Below are positions 9,547-18,378 of a DNA stretch of 64,000 bases, piece after piece. Below the pieces are notes generated by a model. It was not told the origin of the DNA. It saw nothing but the letters and a program-made list of their open reading frames with translations, and searched no databases. Within the stretch, counting starts at the first letter, position 1; each line of letters starts with the position of its first letter. Origin of the DNA: Nostoc foliaceum FACHB-393. Its GTDB lineage: Bacteria > Cyanobacteriota > Cyanobacteriia > Cyanobacteriales > Nostocaceae. Location: NCBI RefSeq assembly GCF_014698505.1, contig NZ_JACJTD010000012.1, positions 62,001 through 126,000 on the forward strand, read 5' to 3'. A program made the position numbers and the translations under genes.

Positions 9547-9580
9547 ATTCCCGATTTCTTACAAAAGTCGGGAATTTTGT
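9547..9580 (+). terminator. Rho-independent terminator
   Basis: The stem ATTCCCGA/TCGGGAAT with a 13-base loop is followed by TTTT. It closes the lipoprotein operon. Confidence 0.8.
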
Positions 9581-9757
9581 TGTTCATGAATGATTAAGTA
9601 AGACTATGGTGTATAACGACTTCATACTAATTCTTTGTGCAACTGCACAAAATCAAAATGCAGGTCAGACTTGGGGCTTAAGTCCCAATTTCTGGATAAA
9701 CCTCACAGGTAATCAGTATCATTACTTCGGTGATTTTAAATTTTTAATTGGAGCAAA

Positions 9758-10666
9758 ATGACTATGACTGCTGCTGTCTTTCTAGAAAACGTCTACAAGT
9801 TTTACAACAATGTACCTGTAGTTAATGACTTATCATTCAAAATTGAAGCGGGGGAAATATTTGCTCTACTCGGCCCCAACGGTGCGGGTAAATCAACCAC
9901 AATTCGGATGTTGACTACACTAACGAAACCATCGCAAGGACGGATAGAAGTAAGTGGATATGATGTGATGAGCCAAGCCATGCTGGCAAAACAAAGTATT
10001 GGCGTAGTCTTGCAGCAAATCAGTGTGGATAACGATTTAAGCGTTTGGGAAAATATGGAACTGCACGGAAGGCTACATCACATTAGCAACCCACAGCGAC
10101 AAAAGCTCATTAATCGATGGCTAGAGTATGTTGAGCTAGCAGAAAAACGCGATGATTTGGTAAAAACCCTGTCTGGGGGTATGAAACGACGATTGCAGAT
10201 AGCGAGAGCTTTATTGCATCAACCGCAAATTCTGTTTTTGGATGAACCAACGGTAGGACTAGACCCCCAAACCAGGCGACGCCTCTGGGAAATTATTCGA
10301 GATTTGAATAAGCAGGGGATGACGATGCTACTGACGACCCATTATATGGATGAGGTCGAATTTTTGTGCGATGCCTTTGGCTCTACCAAGCCAGGACGCA
10401 TCGGTATTATGGATAGCGGTAAGCTGATTTCTTTAGGAACTTTACAACAGCTCCGTTCCGTTCACGGTGAAGGTTTGGTGATGAAGCAATTGGGTGTGTC
10501 TGAAGTGGGAAGTGATAGCGCCCGTAGCTGGGAATATTTGTTTTTCCCATCTCTAGAAGAAGCGAACATCTACTTGAATGAACAGCCCGATAAAACCGGA
10601 ATGATGGTGCGTCCCTCCAACCTGGAAGATATTTTTGTGGAATTAACGGGACGCCAGTTAGATTAA
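9758..10666 (+). CDS. ABC-2 type transporter ATP-binding protein (CcmA/NatA/DrrA class)
   Basis: The 302-residue nucleotide-binding subunit has Walker A GPNGAGKSTT (near residue 46), the signature LSGGMKRRLQIARAL (near 140), Walker B ILFLDEPTVGLDP and the switch histidine in LLTTHYMDE. The C-terminal tail fits drug/Na+/polysaccharide exporters of the ABC-2 group. No permease is adjacent: the next gene is convergent and starts from the other side. An unusual 8-residue insert (AFGSTKPG) separates CD from RIGIMD, where relatives usually read CDRIGIMD; its DNA looks like a dispersed repeat. The start ATG 9758 follows GGAGC at good spacing. The substrate is unknown. Confidence 0.92.
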   Translation: MTMTAAVFLENVYKFYNNVPVVNDLSFKIEAGEIFALLGPNGAGKSTTIRMLTTLTKPSQGRIEVSGYDVMSQAMLAKQSIGVVLQQISVDNDLSVWENMELHGRLHHISNPQRQKLINRWLEYVELAEKRDDLVKTLSGGMKRRLQIARALLHQPQILFLDEPTVGLDPQTRRRLWEIIRDLNKQGMTMLLTTHYMDEVEFLCDAFGSTKPGRIGIMDSGKLISLGTLQQLRSVHGEGLVMKQLGVSEVGSDSARSWEYLFFPSLEEANIYLNEQPDKTGMMVRPSNLEDIFVELTGRQLD

Positions 10667-10668
10667 CC

Positions 10669-11349
10669 TCATCCTCCTAACTGTCGCAGCATGGCTTCTA
10701 CTCTGTCCACCCCTTCTGAGTCATTGCGCCGCTTGTACAAGTCACGCGCCTTCTGAAGCAAGCTGTTGGCTTGTTTGGTTTGTCGCCGCTGTTTATACAT
10801 CGAACCCATTAACTCATAAGTCTGGGCGTTGTTCTTATCCAAGTCGATTGCTTGTTGATATGCCCAGGTAGCAGCAGTATAGTCTCCCATACGCGATTGC
10901 GTCACAGCCAATCCTAAATAGGCATTAACGTTGTTACGGTTCAGCTGTATGGCACGACGGTAGCCTTCCTTTGCCCCAGGTGTGTCGCCCAAATTGGCTT
11001 TGATGTAACCCACGGCGTAGTAAAAATCACTATTGTTAGGGTTGATGGCGATCGCACGACGATAAGCTGTTAATGCCGCCTGGTAATTTCCCTGTTGAGC
11101 ATATAAGTAGCCAATACCTGAATGAATTTTAGCATTTTTGGGATCTAGCCTAGCTGCTTGCTGATAAACTGCGATCGCACCACCATAATCGCCAGTATCC
11201 ACTAACCTCCGTCCTTCTTCTAGTAGTTGCTTTAACTCTGGGTTTTTGCCTTGTGCCACTAATACCTGAGCCTGAACCACTGAAGGTATAGTGAAGGCAA
11301 AACATCCTAATAACACCACACTCAACACAAATGATGTTGGCTTGTACAC
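10669..11349 (-). CDS. Exported TPR protein
   Basis: The 226-residue protein has a signal peptide (about residues 1-27, cleavage after VQA) and then at least four consecutive TPR units with 34-residue spacing, for example GDYGGAIAVYQQAARLDPKN and GNYQAALTAYRRAIAINPNN. The placement suggests a periplasmic scaffold; the partner is unknown. It converges on the ABC ATPase with 2 bp between stop codons and no room for a separate terminator. The start ATG 11349 leads directly into the signal peptide. Confidence 0.85.
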   Translation of the reverse strand: MYKPTSFVLSVVLLGCFAFTIPSVVQAQVLVAQGKNPELKQLLEEGRRLVDTGDYGGAIAVYQQAARLDPKNAKIHSGIGYLYAQQGNYQAALTAYRRAIAINPNNSDFYYAVGYIKANLGDTPGAKEGYRRAIQLNRNNVNAYLGLAVTQSRMGDYTAATWAYQQAIDLDKNNAQTYELMGSMYKQRRQTKQANSLLQKARDLYKRRNDSEGVDRVEAMLRQLGG

Positions 11350-12034
11350 AGTAAATTTCCTGAAATTTTAGAGGACTTTTTTCTTGTACATTAAAACAAA
11401 AATATGGACTTTTGAAAACTGTATTTCCTCGCATTGATTAAGATGTTAATAGTTCATCCACTCTTTCCTTTACAATCAGCACTATATTACAGAGTTTTTA
11501 CTGAATAATGAAGTGTAAGATATCAAGTTCAGATGAAGTGACCCTACATATAAATCAGTAGAATAGAAAAATGACACTTTTTAGAACAGTATTTCTACGT
11601 ATCATTTAGAAAAATCTAACAGGCATCTAACTTAATCTTAGAGAGGCGATGCGCTAATCTCAGAGGGTTTAACATTCATTACTGTTTGTTATTTAATTTA
11701 ATAATTTGCTGACTCTGTATCCAATTGCTCTTACATTTATAGTCTTTTATACTACCTTTTATAAATCTGCAATCCAGGCGTTTACATGCTTTTTTGGTCA
11801 TTACACGGTAAGATCAATTTAACAAGTAAAATGTTCCTTCAAATTCTAGTTTTTAGTCGGCAGGATACTATCAATGAGAGCGAATTTGCGATGTTACTTC
11901 GCTCCCGCTGGAAGCGATCGCAATCTAAACTTGTGTGAGAGGACATTTATCAAACTTGTATCAACACAGACTAGTTTTGTATGTGTATTCTGAATAATAA
12001 ATATTAACCTATATGCTATCTGGGAGGCTAATTT
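11350..12034. other. Intergenic region without recognised genes
   Basis: It is AT-rich and holds the divergent promoters of the TPR gene and the YbjQ-like gene. A HIP1-related GCGATCGC lies near 11914. I see no tRNA, terminator or open frame with protein-like content. Confidence 0.6.
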
Positions 12035-12361
12035 ATGATTATAACTACCACTGATGTGATTCAAGGAGCCGTTATTGAGTCATATTTAGGCATTGTGACA
12101 GCAGAAGTAGTCTACGGCAGCAATTTCTTGCGGGATTTTTTGGCTGGTATTCGAGATATTATTGGTGGACGCACCGGCAGCTATGAACGTCTATTTGAGC
12201 AGGGTCAACGCAAGGCATTAGAAGAATTAGAACAACGAGCACAACGCTTAGGAGCAAATGCTGTGATTGGGATTGAAATTGATACTGGCACAATCAATAT
12301 TGACCAGTCAGGAGTTCTTTTGTTGATTACTGCCACAGGCACTGCTGTAAAGATGCGTTAA
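12035..12361 (+). CDS. YbjQ/UPF0145 family protein
   Basis: At 108 residues it matches the family's usual length. The motifs seen are an initial beta-strand with Thr run (MIITTTDVIQG), VTAEVVYGSNFLRDFLAGIRDIIGGRTGSYE split by the typical loop, and the C-terminal ALEELEQRAQRLGANAVIGIEIDTG. Members form homo-oligomers and are often annotated as heavy-metal-binding-domain proteins, but the biochemical role is not settled. It has no operon partner: both flanks are non-coding for over 300 bp. The ribosome-binding site GGGAGG lies before the ATG. Confidence 0.93.
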   Translation: MIITTTDVIQGAVIESYLGIVTAEVVYGSNFLRDFLAGIRDIIGGRTGSYERLFEQGQRKALEELEQRAQRLGANAVIGIEIDTGTINIDQSGVLLLITATGTAVKMR

Positions 12362-12715
12362 TTTTTTATTGGCGGTATATATTACTTTTTTATTCTTTTT
12401 TAAGAAGGGTTAAAAAGTTTTATATTGAGTCTAATAGTTTTGAAAACTCAAGCTAGATTATTATAGAAGTTAATAAATGTAATTTAAGTTAAAAAATTCT
12501 GTGGAAAATCTCTGCAAAAACATTAAATCATAAACAAATACTGAAGTCGATTAATTTTCTTTCCAATATATTTGTTTTTTATTACTAAAGATAGATTCAT
12601 TAACTATTTCTATTGATAGATATAAAAACAGGTGATTTTGCTATTTAATTTTAAGCATAAACATGAATATACCTTGAGAAAAACTTTGCTGAAACAGCAC
12701 TGGAGAACATAAACT
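12362..12715. other. Intergenic region without recognised genes
   Basis: This strongly AT-rich stretch presumably carries the promoter of the membrane protein that follows. Nothing else could be supported. Confidence 0.55.
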
Positions 12716-13348
12716 ATGTCATACGTAAATCGGACAGGTAATGACGTTATTCCTACTGAGCCTGTGGTAGCAGGACGAGTAGCTGAATATCATGATCTTG
12801 TTCGCTGGGGACCTATTATTTCTGGTTTGTTGGTTTCTTTAGCCACTCAATTAATTTTAAGCGCTATAATTGGTGCTGTTGCCGCAGGCGCAGTTGAAGG
12901 TTCAGGTGCACCGAGAACAATTGCTCCTAATGCTGCGGGTAATGCAGGACTTTGGTCAACTATCGCTTTACTAATTTCTCTATTTACTGGTGGATGGGTT
13001 ACAGCGCGTGCTTGTGGCCCCATGAACCGCAATACAGCTCTTCTTAATGGCGCAATTCTTTGGGCAACGACTTTGGCAGTTAGCTCGTGGCTATTTGCAA
13101 GTGGAGTATCGGGTGCTTTTGGTGTTGCTGCTTCCAACGCCGGGGAAGTAATAAATCAGGTACAACAGCAAGGTACTACCCCCAACATACCCCAAACAAA
13201 CGTAACTGCTCAACAAGCTCGTGAGATTGCAGCAAATGTGCGTTCGGGATTATGGTGGTTTGTGTTTGGTTCCTTATTGGGTTTAGTAGCCGCAATGATG
13301 GGAGCCGTAGCTGGTGCTCGTAGTCCCCGGACTAATTACACTGCTTAA
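12716..13348 (+). CDS. Small-residue-rich integral membrane protein, unknown function
   Basis: The 210-residue protein has about four hydrophobic segments (roughly residues 29-55, 77-100, 109-133 and 178-202). The first and last helices are rich in Gly/Ala. The N-terminal 25 residues look cytoplasmic. It resembles bacterial membrane proteins often annotated as PhnA-like or hypothetical, and I see no catalytic motif. It is a single gene ending in a shared bidirectional terminator. A polar loop near residues 140-165 (Gln/Asn/Pro-rich) may be exposed. Confidence 0.8.
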   Translation: MSYVNRTGNDVIPTEPVVAGRVAEYHDLVRWGPIISGLLVSLATQLILSAIIGAVAAGAVEGSGAPRTIAPNAAGNAGLWSTIALLISLFTGGWVTARACGPMNRNTALLNGAILWATTLAVSSWLFASGVSGAFGVAASNAGEVINQVQQQGTTPNIPQTNVTAQQAREIAANVRSGLWWFVFGSLLGLVAAMMGAVAGARSPRTNYTA

Positions 13349-13387
13349 AGAATTGTCGGAAAAATCAAATGTTATTTATTTTAAATT

Positions 13388-13414
13388 AAAGCACCTCTTT
13401 TTAAGGTGCTTTTT
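13388..13414. terminator. Bidirectional terminator between convergent genes
   Basis: The stem AAAGCACC/GGTGCTTT is followed by a T-run on the plus strand and preceded by an A-rich stretch for the minus strand. Confidence 0.8.
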
Positions 13415-13423
13415 GTTGATTAT

Positions 13424-13891
13424 TTAAGACTGGCGTTTGTAGCGTCCAATTAATTCTGCCGTTGCCAAAATATGACTATCAATTGCTGCTAAAAGTTGGT
13501 TTTTGCTAGCCCCTGCTGATAAACCCAACTTTTTATCTATAGCATAAAGTTTGAAAAAGTAGCGATGAATGCCACTGGGTGGACATGGCCCACCGTAACC
13601 AAACTTGCCAAAATCATTTTTTCCCTGGACTCCGCCATTGGGTAGAGTTTTTACAGTCGCTATATGTTCTGGTAATTGGTGAACTGTCGCTGGAATGTCG
13701 TAAACAACCCAATGAACAAATGTCCGTCCGGGTGCGTCAGGGTCATCAACAATTAATACTATGCTTTCTGTTTCTATGGGAACTTCATCCCAGACGATGG
13801 GTGGGGAAATATCTTCACCGTCACAGGTGTATTTAGCAGGAATTAAATCATTAGCCTCAAAGGCACTGCTTTCCAATTTCATCATTTTCAC
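13424..13891 (-). CDS. YbhB/YbcL family Raf kinase inhibitor-like (PEBP) protein
   Basis: The 155-residue protein has the bacterial PEBP hallmarks: FEANDLIPAKYTCDGEDISPP, then VLIVDDPDAPGRTFVHWVVYDIP, and later GYGGPCPPSGIHRYFFKLYAID. These residues form the conserved anion-binding pocket. Members are cytosolic phosphatidylethanolamine-binding-like proteins of unclear bacterial function. The start ATG 13891 has a possible alternative a few codons downstream (second Met). It is a stand-alone gene with a non-coding upstream region. Confidence 0.95.
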   Translation of the reverse strand: MKMMKLESSAFEANDLIPAKYTCDGEDISPPIVWDEVPIETESIVLIVDDPDAPGRTFVHWVVYDIPATVHQLPEHIATVKTLPNGGVQGKNDFGKFGYGGPCPPSGIHRYFFKLYAIDKKLGLSAGASKNQLLAAIDSHILATAELIGRYKRQS

Positions 13892-14266
13892 CTACCTATT
13901 TTTTGGATTGACCACTACTAGTCTGTCAAGTTTAAATTGATGGGTCAGCCAGTTTGTAGTAAGGATTTTAGTCGCTTACTACAAAATATCAAAACTAGCT
14001 AGCCAAGTACTACTACGCGGGCTTTAATTCATATATTCATTCTCCATAATGCATGAATTTCTCCTTTTTTATATAGCAAAGGGTAACTTTAGTTGTATAT
14101 CCAAAGTTAAGCATTAGCCGTTAATATTTCTTTCTAAAGAGCCATGAATAGAGAAGATTTGGTAGCTAAATTTGAAAAGTCAATGAATTGATGAAATCGA
14201 AAACTGATATCGGTTTGGACTTGCTGAAAAAGCCAAAAACTCTAGTTAGTTACAAGGAGTACTGTC
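13892..14266. other. Intergenic region without recognised genes
   Basis: It carries the divergent promoters of the PEBP gene and the KGG stress gene. I see no open frame, tRNA or hairpin of note. Confidence 0.55.
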
Positions 14267-14596
14267 ATGGCAGACACAAGCAAACGTGGTTTTGCTTCTA
14301 TGGATGATGACAAGCAGCGCGAAATAGCAAGCAAGGGCGGACAAGCAGCCCATGAGAAGGGTACTGCCCACGAGTTTACATCGGAAGAAGCTCGTGAGGC
14401 TGGCCACAAAGGTGGTGAAACTGTGAGTCAGGATAGAGAACACATGGCTGAAATCGGTCGTGAGGGTGGCAAGAGTTCCCACAGTGGCGGTCGGAAACAA
14501 GATAGCGATGATGCCGACAGCGAAGAAAAGGGTACCCAAGGAGGCACACCAGAACAACATTCTAAGACTGGGCGGCAGAGTCACAAAAATAAATAA
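14267..14596 (+). CDS. KGG-repeat general stress protein (GsiB/con-10 like)
   Basis: This 109-residue, very hydrophilic protein has repeated Gly-Gly motifs: GFASMDDDKQREIASKGGQAA, AREAGHKGGETVS and MAEIGREGGKSS. They match the KGG stress-protein domain seen in Bacillus GsiB and the fungal conidiation protein con-10. Such proteins are intrinsically disordered and induced by desiccation, salt or light stress. The C-terminal third is Ser/Asp/Gln-rich. A strong ribosome-binding site AAGGAG lies 10 bp before ATG 14267. The opposite-strand frame here is only a shadow. Confidence 0.93.
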   Translation: MADTSKRGFASMDDDKQREIASKGGQAAHEKGTAHEFTSEEAREAGHKGGETVSQDREHMAEIGREGGKSSHSGGRKQDSDDADSEEKGTQGGTPEQHSKTGRQSHKNK

Positions 14597-14691
14597 ATAG
14601 ACTCATCGTCTGGCATTTAAAAGGTTCTCGCTTTAATATTGGGGTTTAGGCAAAATTGCCAACCAAAATTGCCAACATATTTTATCTGTTA

Positions 14692-14740
14692 ATATCCCGC
14701 TTCTAAACAACAGAAATGTTTTTTAGAAGCGGGATATTTT
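14692..14740. terminator. Strong 16-bp perfect hairpin terminator
   Basis: The stem ATATCCCGCTTCTAAA and its exact complement flank a 14-base loop, with T-runs on the plus side. It lies between the stress gene and the converging small gene and can serve both. Confidence 0.85.
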
Positions 14741-14790
14741 ACATGGCTATTTTTTTTAATTCAATGCAATGCAAACTTTACTACCACAAA

Positions 14791-15051
14791 TTACCATTTC
14801 AGATATGAACCTTCAATTCCCTCTTCACGCCGGATTTTACCATCTTTTTCAAACCAAGCAATTACTTGTTGTGCTGTCAAATCTTCAATAGCAACATCAT
14901 ACTCTTGGGCGATATGCTTCAAAAGCTTAAGTGATGAAATTGTTAATCTTGTTAAAAACTTTTCTGGAGAAGACAACAAAGCGGCGTCTACTTTTGATGA
15001 CTCTTCCAGGGTTAAAAATTGTGCTGATGGTTGTTGTGGTGGTAAGTCCAT
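14791..15051 (-). CDS. Small conserved cyanobacterial protein downstream of sufR
   Basis: This 86-residue soluble protein (residues 11-60 helical, FLTLEESSKVDAALL, LKLLKHIAQEYDVAIEDLT) contains no cysteines or membrane segments. It starts 60 bp after the sufR stop on the same strand, so cotranscription with sufR is likely, but I know of no functional link to Fe-S assembly. The name of the family is not known to me. Confidence 0.7.
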   Translation of the reverse strand: MDLPPQQPSAQFLTLEESSKVDAALLSSPEKFLTRLTISSLKLLKHIAQEYDVAIEDLTAQQVIAWFEKDGKIRREEGIEGSYLKW

Positions 15052-15111
15052 AAACGCTATCTAAAATTGATTTGGGCATTGGGCATTAGTTATTAAAAAA
15101 GGGATAAATGA

Positions 15112-15795
15112 CTAATGACGAGCTTGTACTAAATAGCCACAACGATGTTGACCATCAATAATCCAGTGGGTGCGTTCTACGGTACAATCTGGTAATACGG
15201 CTGCAAACATTTCTAATTCGTGACCACAGATGCTGGGGAAAGACTCGGCAACGTTAGAAATGGCACAGTTATGCTCCATTAAGATGAAGCGATCGCACTC
15301 AAAGGAGTCATTCACATCAACAGGGTGACACTCCGCCATGAAGCCTTCAGCTTTTCTCAATTCTACTAAGTTGGCTACACGTTCTCGCAGTGAACCTTTA
15401 CCTACGCGATCGCGATATTCTTGGGCTTTGCGCTGCCACTGTTTCTCTAAAATCGATTTAAATTGATCGTGTCCTACCGTCTCGGCTAAGGTATCTAGCA
15501 ACGAAACCGCAAAATTTCCGTGGCCATCACCAAAGCGATCGCTCATTGTTCGGTGCAAGCGATCGCGTCCCTGACGACTCAGTTGATAAAGGTGCTGCGG
15601 CCGCCCCATCCCCGCTACTTGCACTGATGTAGAATACAAAACTAGCTCCTCCGTCTCCAAATCTTTGAGATGGCGACGAATCGCTTGGGGGGTAACATCT
15701 AAAACTTCAGCTAGCTCTAAAGCCGTTGCTTTTTCGTGTTTATGCAGATACTCAAGGATATCTTGCTTGGTTGAGGACTGGTGGGTAGTCGCCAT
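15112..15795 (-). CDS. sufR: SufR, Fe-S-sensing repressor of the suf operon
   Basis: This 227-residue DeoR/ArsR-like regulator has an N-terminal winged helix (about residues 10-70; ALELAEVLDVTPQAIRRHLKDLE). Its C-terminal half carries the cysteines that bind a 4Fe-4S cluster in SufR (CHPVDVNDSFEC, HNCAISNVAESFPSIC). Known: SufR represses sufBCDS and itself when its cluster is intact. It is divergent from sufB with two operator sites between. ATG 15795 (MATTHQSSTK) is preferred to ATG 15831, because the extra 12 codons lie in a dispersed-repeat-like palindrome (around 15805-15832). Confidence 0.95.
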   Translation of the reverse strand: MATTHQSSTKQDILEYLHKHEKATALELAEVLDVTPQAIRRHLKDLETEELVLYSTSVQVAGMGRPQHLYQLSRQGRDRLHRTMSDRFGDGHGNFAVSLLDTLAETVGHDQFKSILEKQWQRKAQEYRDRVGKGSLRERVANLVELRKAEGFMAECHPVDVNDSFECDRFILMEHNCAISNVAESFPSICGHELEMFAAVLPDCTVERTHWIIDGQHRCGYLVQARH

Positions 15796-15861
15796 CTTCA
15801 TTTGGTGCGAGACGTTCAGCGAACGTCCCAAAAATTAATTTCTTTGAAAATTTGACTTTGA

Positions 15862-15875
15862 CAACATTGTTGTTG
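15862..15875. promoter_or_regulatory. SufR operator site 1 (CAAC-N6-GTTG)
   Basis: This is an exact match to CAAC-N6-GTTG, the SufR recognition element described in Synechocystis. It lies 67 bp upstream of the sufR start on the sufR side of the divergent promoter region, so it probably mediates sufR autoregulation. Confidence 0.85.
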
Positions 15876-15906
15876 TTAATTTAGCGTAAAATGAAGATAC
15901 ATTAAA

Positions 15907-15920
15907 CAACAAAGCTGTTG
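15907..15920. promoter_or_regulatory. SufR operator site 2 (CAAC-N6-GTTG)
   Basis: This second exact CAAC-N6-GTTG lies inside a longer perfect dyad (AAACAAC/GTTGTTT, 15904-15923). The centres of the two sites are 45 bp apart, about four helical turns, which allows cooperative binding. It is 120 bp before sufB. Confidence 0.88.
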
Positions 15921-16040
15921 TTTTACTCTCCACCACTATTCTAGCAGCCGTATAACCATTCCGTAACTGGAGATGAGAATCGGTTAGCCACTGCCCGCCT
16001 CCTATCCTAAAAGAGTTCCGAACACGAGAGATTATTACTG

Positions 16041-17480
16041 ATGAGTGCCACTGTCAAAACCTTAGTCAACCAACCCTACAAGTACGGCTTTGTCACCGAT
16101 ATTGAAGCCGACACTATTCCGCGTGGACTAGACGAGGACGTTGTTCGCTTGATCTCCTCTAAAAAGAACGAGCCGCAGTTTATGCTGGACTTTCGCCTCA
16201 GAGCTTATCGCCAGTGGCAAAAAATGACGGAACCAACTTGGCCGAATGTCAAGTATCCGCCAATTAATTATCAGGATATCATTTACTACTCAGCGCCAAA
16301 ACGCAAAAAAGAAAAACTAAATAGCTTGGATGAAGTTGATCCAACCCTTTTAGAAACCTTCGAGAAATTAGGCATTTCCCTATCTGAACAGAAGCGACTG
16401 GCAAACGTCGCTGTCGATGCGATTTTCGATAGCGTCTCTGTCGCTACTACATTTAAAGAAAAGCTAGCGGAAGATGGGGTTATTTTCTGCTCAATTTCCG
16501 AAGCGTTACAAGAACACCCAGAACTGATCAAAAAATATCTGGGTAGCGTCGTTCCCATAGCTGATAATTATTTTGCCGCCTTAAACGCCGCCGTATTTAG
16601 CGATGGTTCCTTTGTCTACATTCCTAAAGGCGTGAAATGCCCAATGGAATTGTCTACCTACTTCCGCATCAACTCTGGTGACACGGGACAATTTGAGCGG
16701 ACTTTGATTGTCGCCGAAGAAGGTAGTTATGTTTCTTACCTCGAAGGTTGCACCGCACCGATGTATGACAGCAACCAGCTGCACGCCGCTGTTGTGGAAC
16801 TTGTCGCCCTCGACAACGCCGAAATTAAATACTCCACCGTCCAAAATTGGTACGCTGGAGATGCCAACGGTAAAGGCGGTATTTACAACTTTGTCACCAA
16901 GCGCGGTTTGTGTCAGGGCGTAAATTCTAAGATTTCCTGGACTCAAGTAGAAACAGGTTCGGCAATTACTTGGAAATATCCCAGCTGTGTTTTGGTGGGT
17001 GATAACTCTGTGGGTGAGTTTTACTCGGTGGCGCTGACAAATAATATGCAGCAAGCCGATACGGGTACAAAGATGATTCACGTAGGTAAGAATACCCGCA
17101 GCACAATTATTTCTAAAGGAATCTCCGCAGGTAATTCTAGTAACAGCTATCGGGGTTTAGTGAAAGTTAACCCGACGGCTAAAGGAGCGAGAAATTATTC
17201 CCAGTGCGACTCGATGCTGATTGGGGATAATGCTCATGCCAACACTTTCCCTTATATCCAGGTGCAAAATAATACTGCGAAGGTGGAGCATGAAGCTTCT
17301 ACTTCTAAGATTGGGGAAGATCAGTTATTTTACTTTGCTCAACGGGGTATTTCAGCAGAAGATGCCATTTCGATGATGGTTAGCGGCTTCTGTAAGGATG
17401 TTTTCAATCAGCTACCGATGGAGTTTGCTGTGGAAGCTGATAAGTTGTTGAGTTTGAAGTTGGAAGGCAGTGTTGGATAA
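16041..17480 (+). CDS. sufB: SufB, Fe-S cluster scaffold subunit
   Basis: SufB (479 residues) is the main scaffold of the SufBC2D complex that assembles nascent Fe-S clusters. Full length is seen, with the beta-helix core and motifs such as [36 protein letters not shown] and the C-terminal [21 protein letters not shown]. The cysteine near residue 404 ([12 protein letters not shown]) matches the catalytic scaffold cysteine. It is the first gene of the sufBCDS unit and lies downstream of the SufR operators. ATG 16041 is the family start. Confidence 0.98.
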   Translation: MSATVKTLVNQPYKYGFVTDIEADTIPRGLDEDVVRLISSKKNEPQFMLDFRLRAYRQWQKMTEPTWPNVKYPPINYQDIIYYSAPKRKKEKLNSLDEVDPTLLETFEKLGISLSEQKRLANVAVDAIFDSVSVATTFKEKLAEDGVIFCSISEALQEHPELIKKYLGSVVPIADNYFAALNAAVFSDGSFVYIPKGVKCPMELSTYFRINSGDTGQFERTLIVAEEGSYVSYLEGCTAPMYDSNQLHAAVVELVALDNAEIKYSTVQNWYAGDANGKGGIYNFVTKRGLCQGVNSKISWTQVETGSAITWKYPSCVLVGDNSVGEFYSVALTNNMQQADTGTKMIHVGKNTRSTIISKGISAGNSSNSYRGLVKVNPTAKGARNYSQCDSMLIGDNAHANTFPYIQVQNNTAKVEHEASTSKIGEDQLFYFAQRGISAEDAISMMVSGFCKDVFNQLPMEFAVEADKLLSLKLEGSVG

Positions 17481-17586
17481 GTGGAAGGAAGGATAAACAC
17501 AGTGACATCGGTGTTCTGTGTTTATCTTTTGGAAGAATGACGAACCGCCAAGACGCCAAGAGCGCAGAGAAAGAGAAGGAGAGAAG

Positions 17587-18378
17587 ATGATTATTGAAAA
17601 TAGTGAAATTGTGCTGTCAGTACGGAATCTGACGGCTAATGTTGATGGAACACCGATTCTTAAAGGTGTGAATCTTGATGTGCGATCGGGTGAAATCCAT
17701 GCGATTATGGGGCCGAATGGTTCTGGTAAGAGTACCTTTTCTAAGGTGCTGGCTGGACATCCGGCGTATGAGGTAACTGGCGGTGAAGTGATTTTCCAGG
17801 GGCAAAATCTTTTGGAGTTGGAGCCGGAGGAACGCGCAAGAAGTGGTGTGTTTTTGGCGTTTCAGTATCCGTTAGAAATTCCGGGTGTGAGCAATTTGGA
17901 TTTCTTGCGAGTGGCGTACAATTCCCGTCGCAAGGCGCAAGGTTTAGAGGAAATAGACGCCTTTGATTTTGACGATTTGATTGAGGAAAAGCTGGATGTG
18001 GTGAAGATGAATCCCAGTTTTCTCAGTCGGAGTTTGAATGAAGGGTTTTCTGGTGGTGAAAAGAAGCGGAATGAAATTCTGCAAATGGCGCTGCTAGAAC
18101 CAAAGTTGGGAATTTTGGATGAAACAGATTCAGGTTTGGATATTGACGCACTGCGAATTGTGGCGAATGGGGTAAATCAACTGGCAAGTCCAGAAAATTC
18201 TACAATTTTGATTACTCACTATCAACGATTACTCGATTATATTGTGCCTGATTTTGTGCATGTGATGGCACACGGGCAGATTATTACGAGTGGTGGTAAA
18301 GAACTGGCGCTGGAATTAGAGTCTCGCGGTTATGACTGGGTGCTAGAAGAGTTTGCAGCTGCTGGGGTAGGTGTGTAA
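17587..18378 (+). CDS. sufC: SufC, ATPase of the SufBCD complex
   Basis: This 263-residue ABC-type soluble ATPase drives conformational change of SufB-SufD. It has Walker [13 protein letters not shown], a Q-loop in AFQYP, the signature [12 protein letters not shown] and Walker [13 protein letters not shown] (Asp-Glu kept). The start is ATG 17587 after GGAGAAG; the upstream in-frame TTG 17518 would add residues encoded by a repeat-like leader (CGCCAAGACGCCAAGAG). It overlaps sufD by one base (TAATG), indicating translational coupling. Confidence 0.97.
   Translation: MIIENSEIVLSVRNLTANVDGTPILKGVNLDVRSGEIHAIMGPNGSGKSTFSKVLAGHPAYEVTGGEVIFQGQNLLELEPEERARSGVFLAFQYPLEIPGVSNLDFLRVAYNSRRKAQGLEEIDAFDFDDLIEEKLDVVKMNPSFLSRSLNEGFSGGEKKRNEILQMALLEPKLGILDETDSGLDIDALRIVANGVNQLASPENSTILITHYQRLLDYIVPDFVHVMAHGQIITSGGKELALELESRGYDWVLEEFAAAGVGV

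Noticed and set aside
14246-14584. 112-residue hydrophobic frame opposite the KGG stress gene
   Set aside because: It is the reverse-strand shadow of a Gly/Ser-rich coding sequence; the plus-strand gene has a strong ribosome-binding site and family motif.
17518-17586. Upstream TTG start of sufC
   Set aside because: The added residues come from a repeat-like leader; ATG 17587 has GGAGAAG at proper spacing and starts the family N-terminus.
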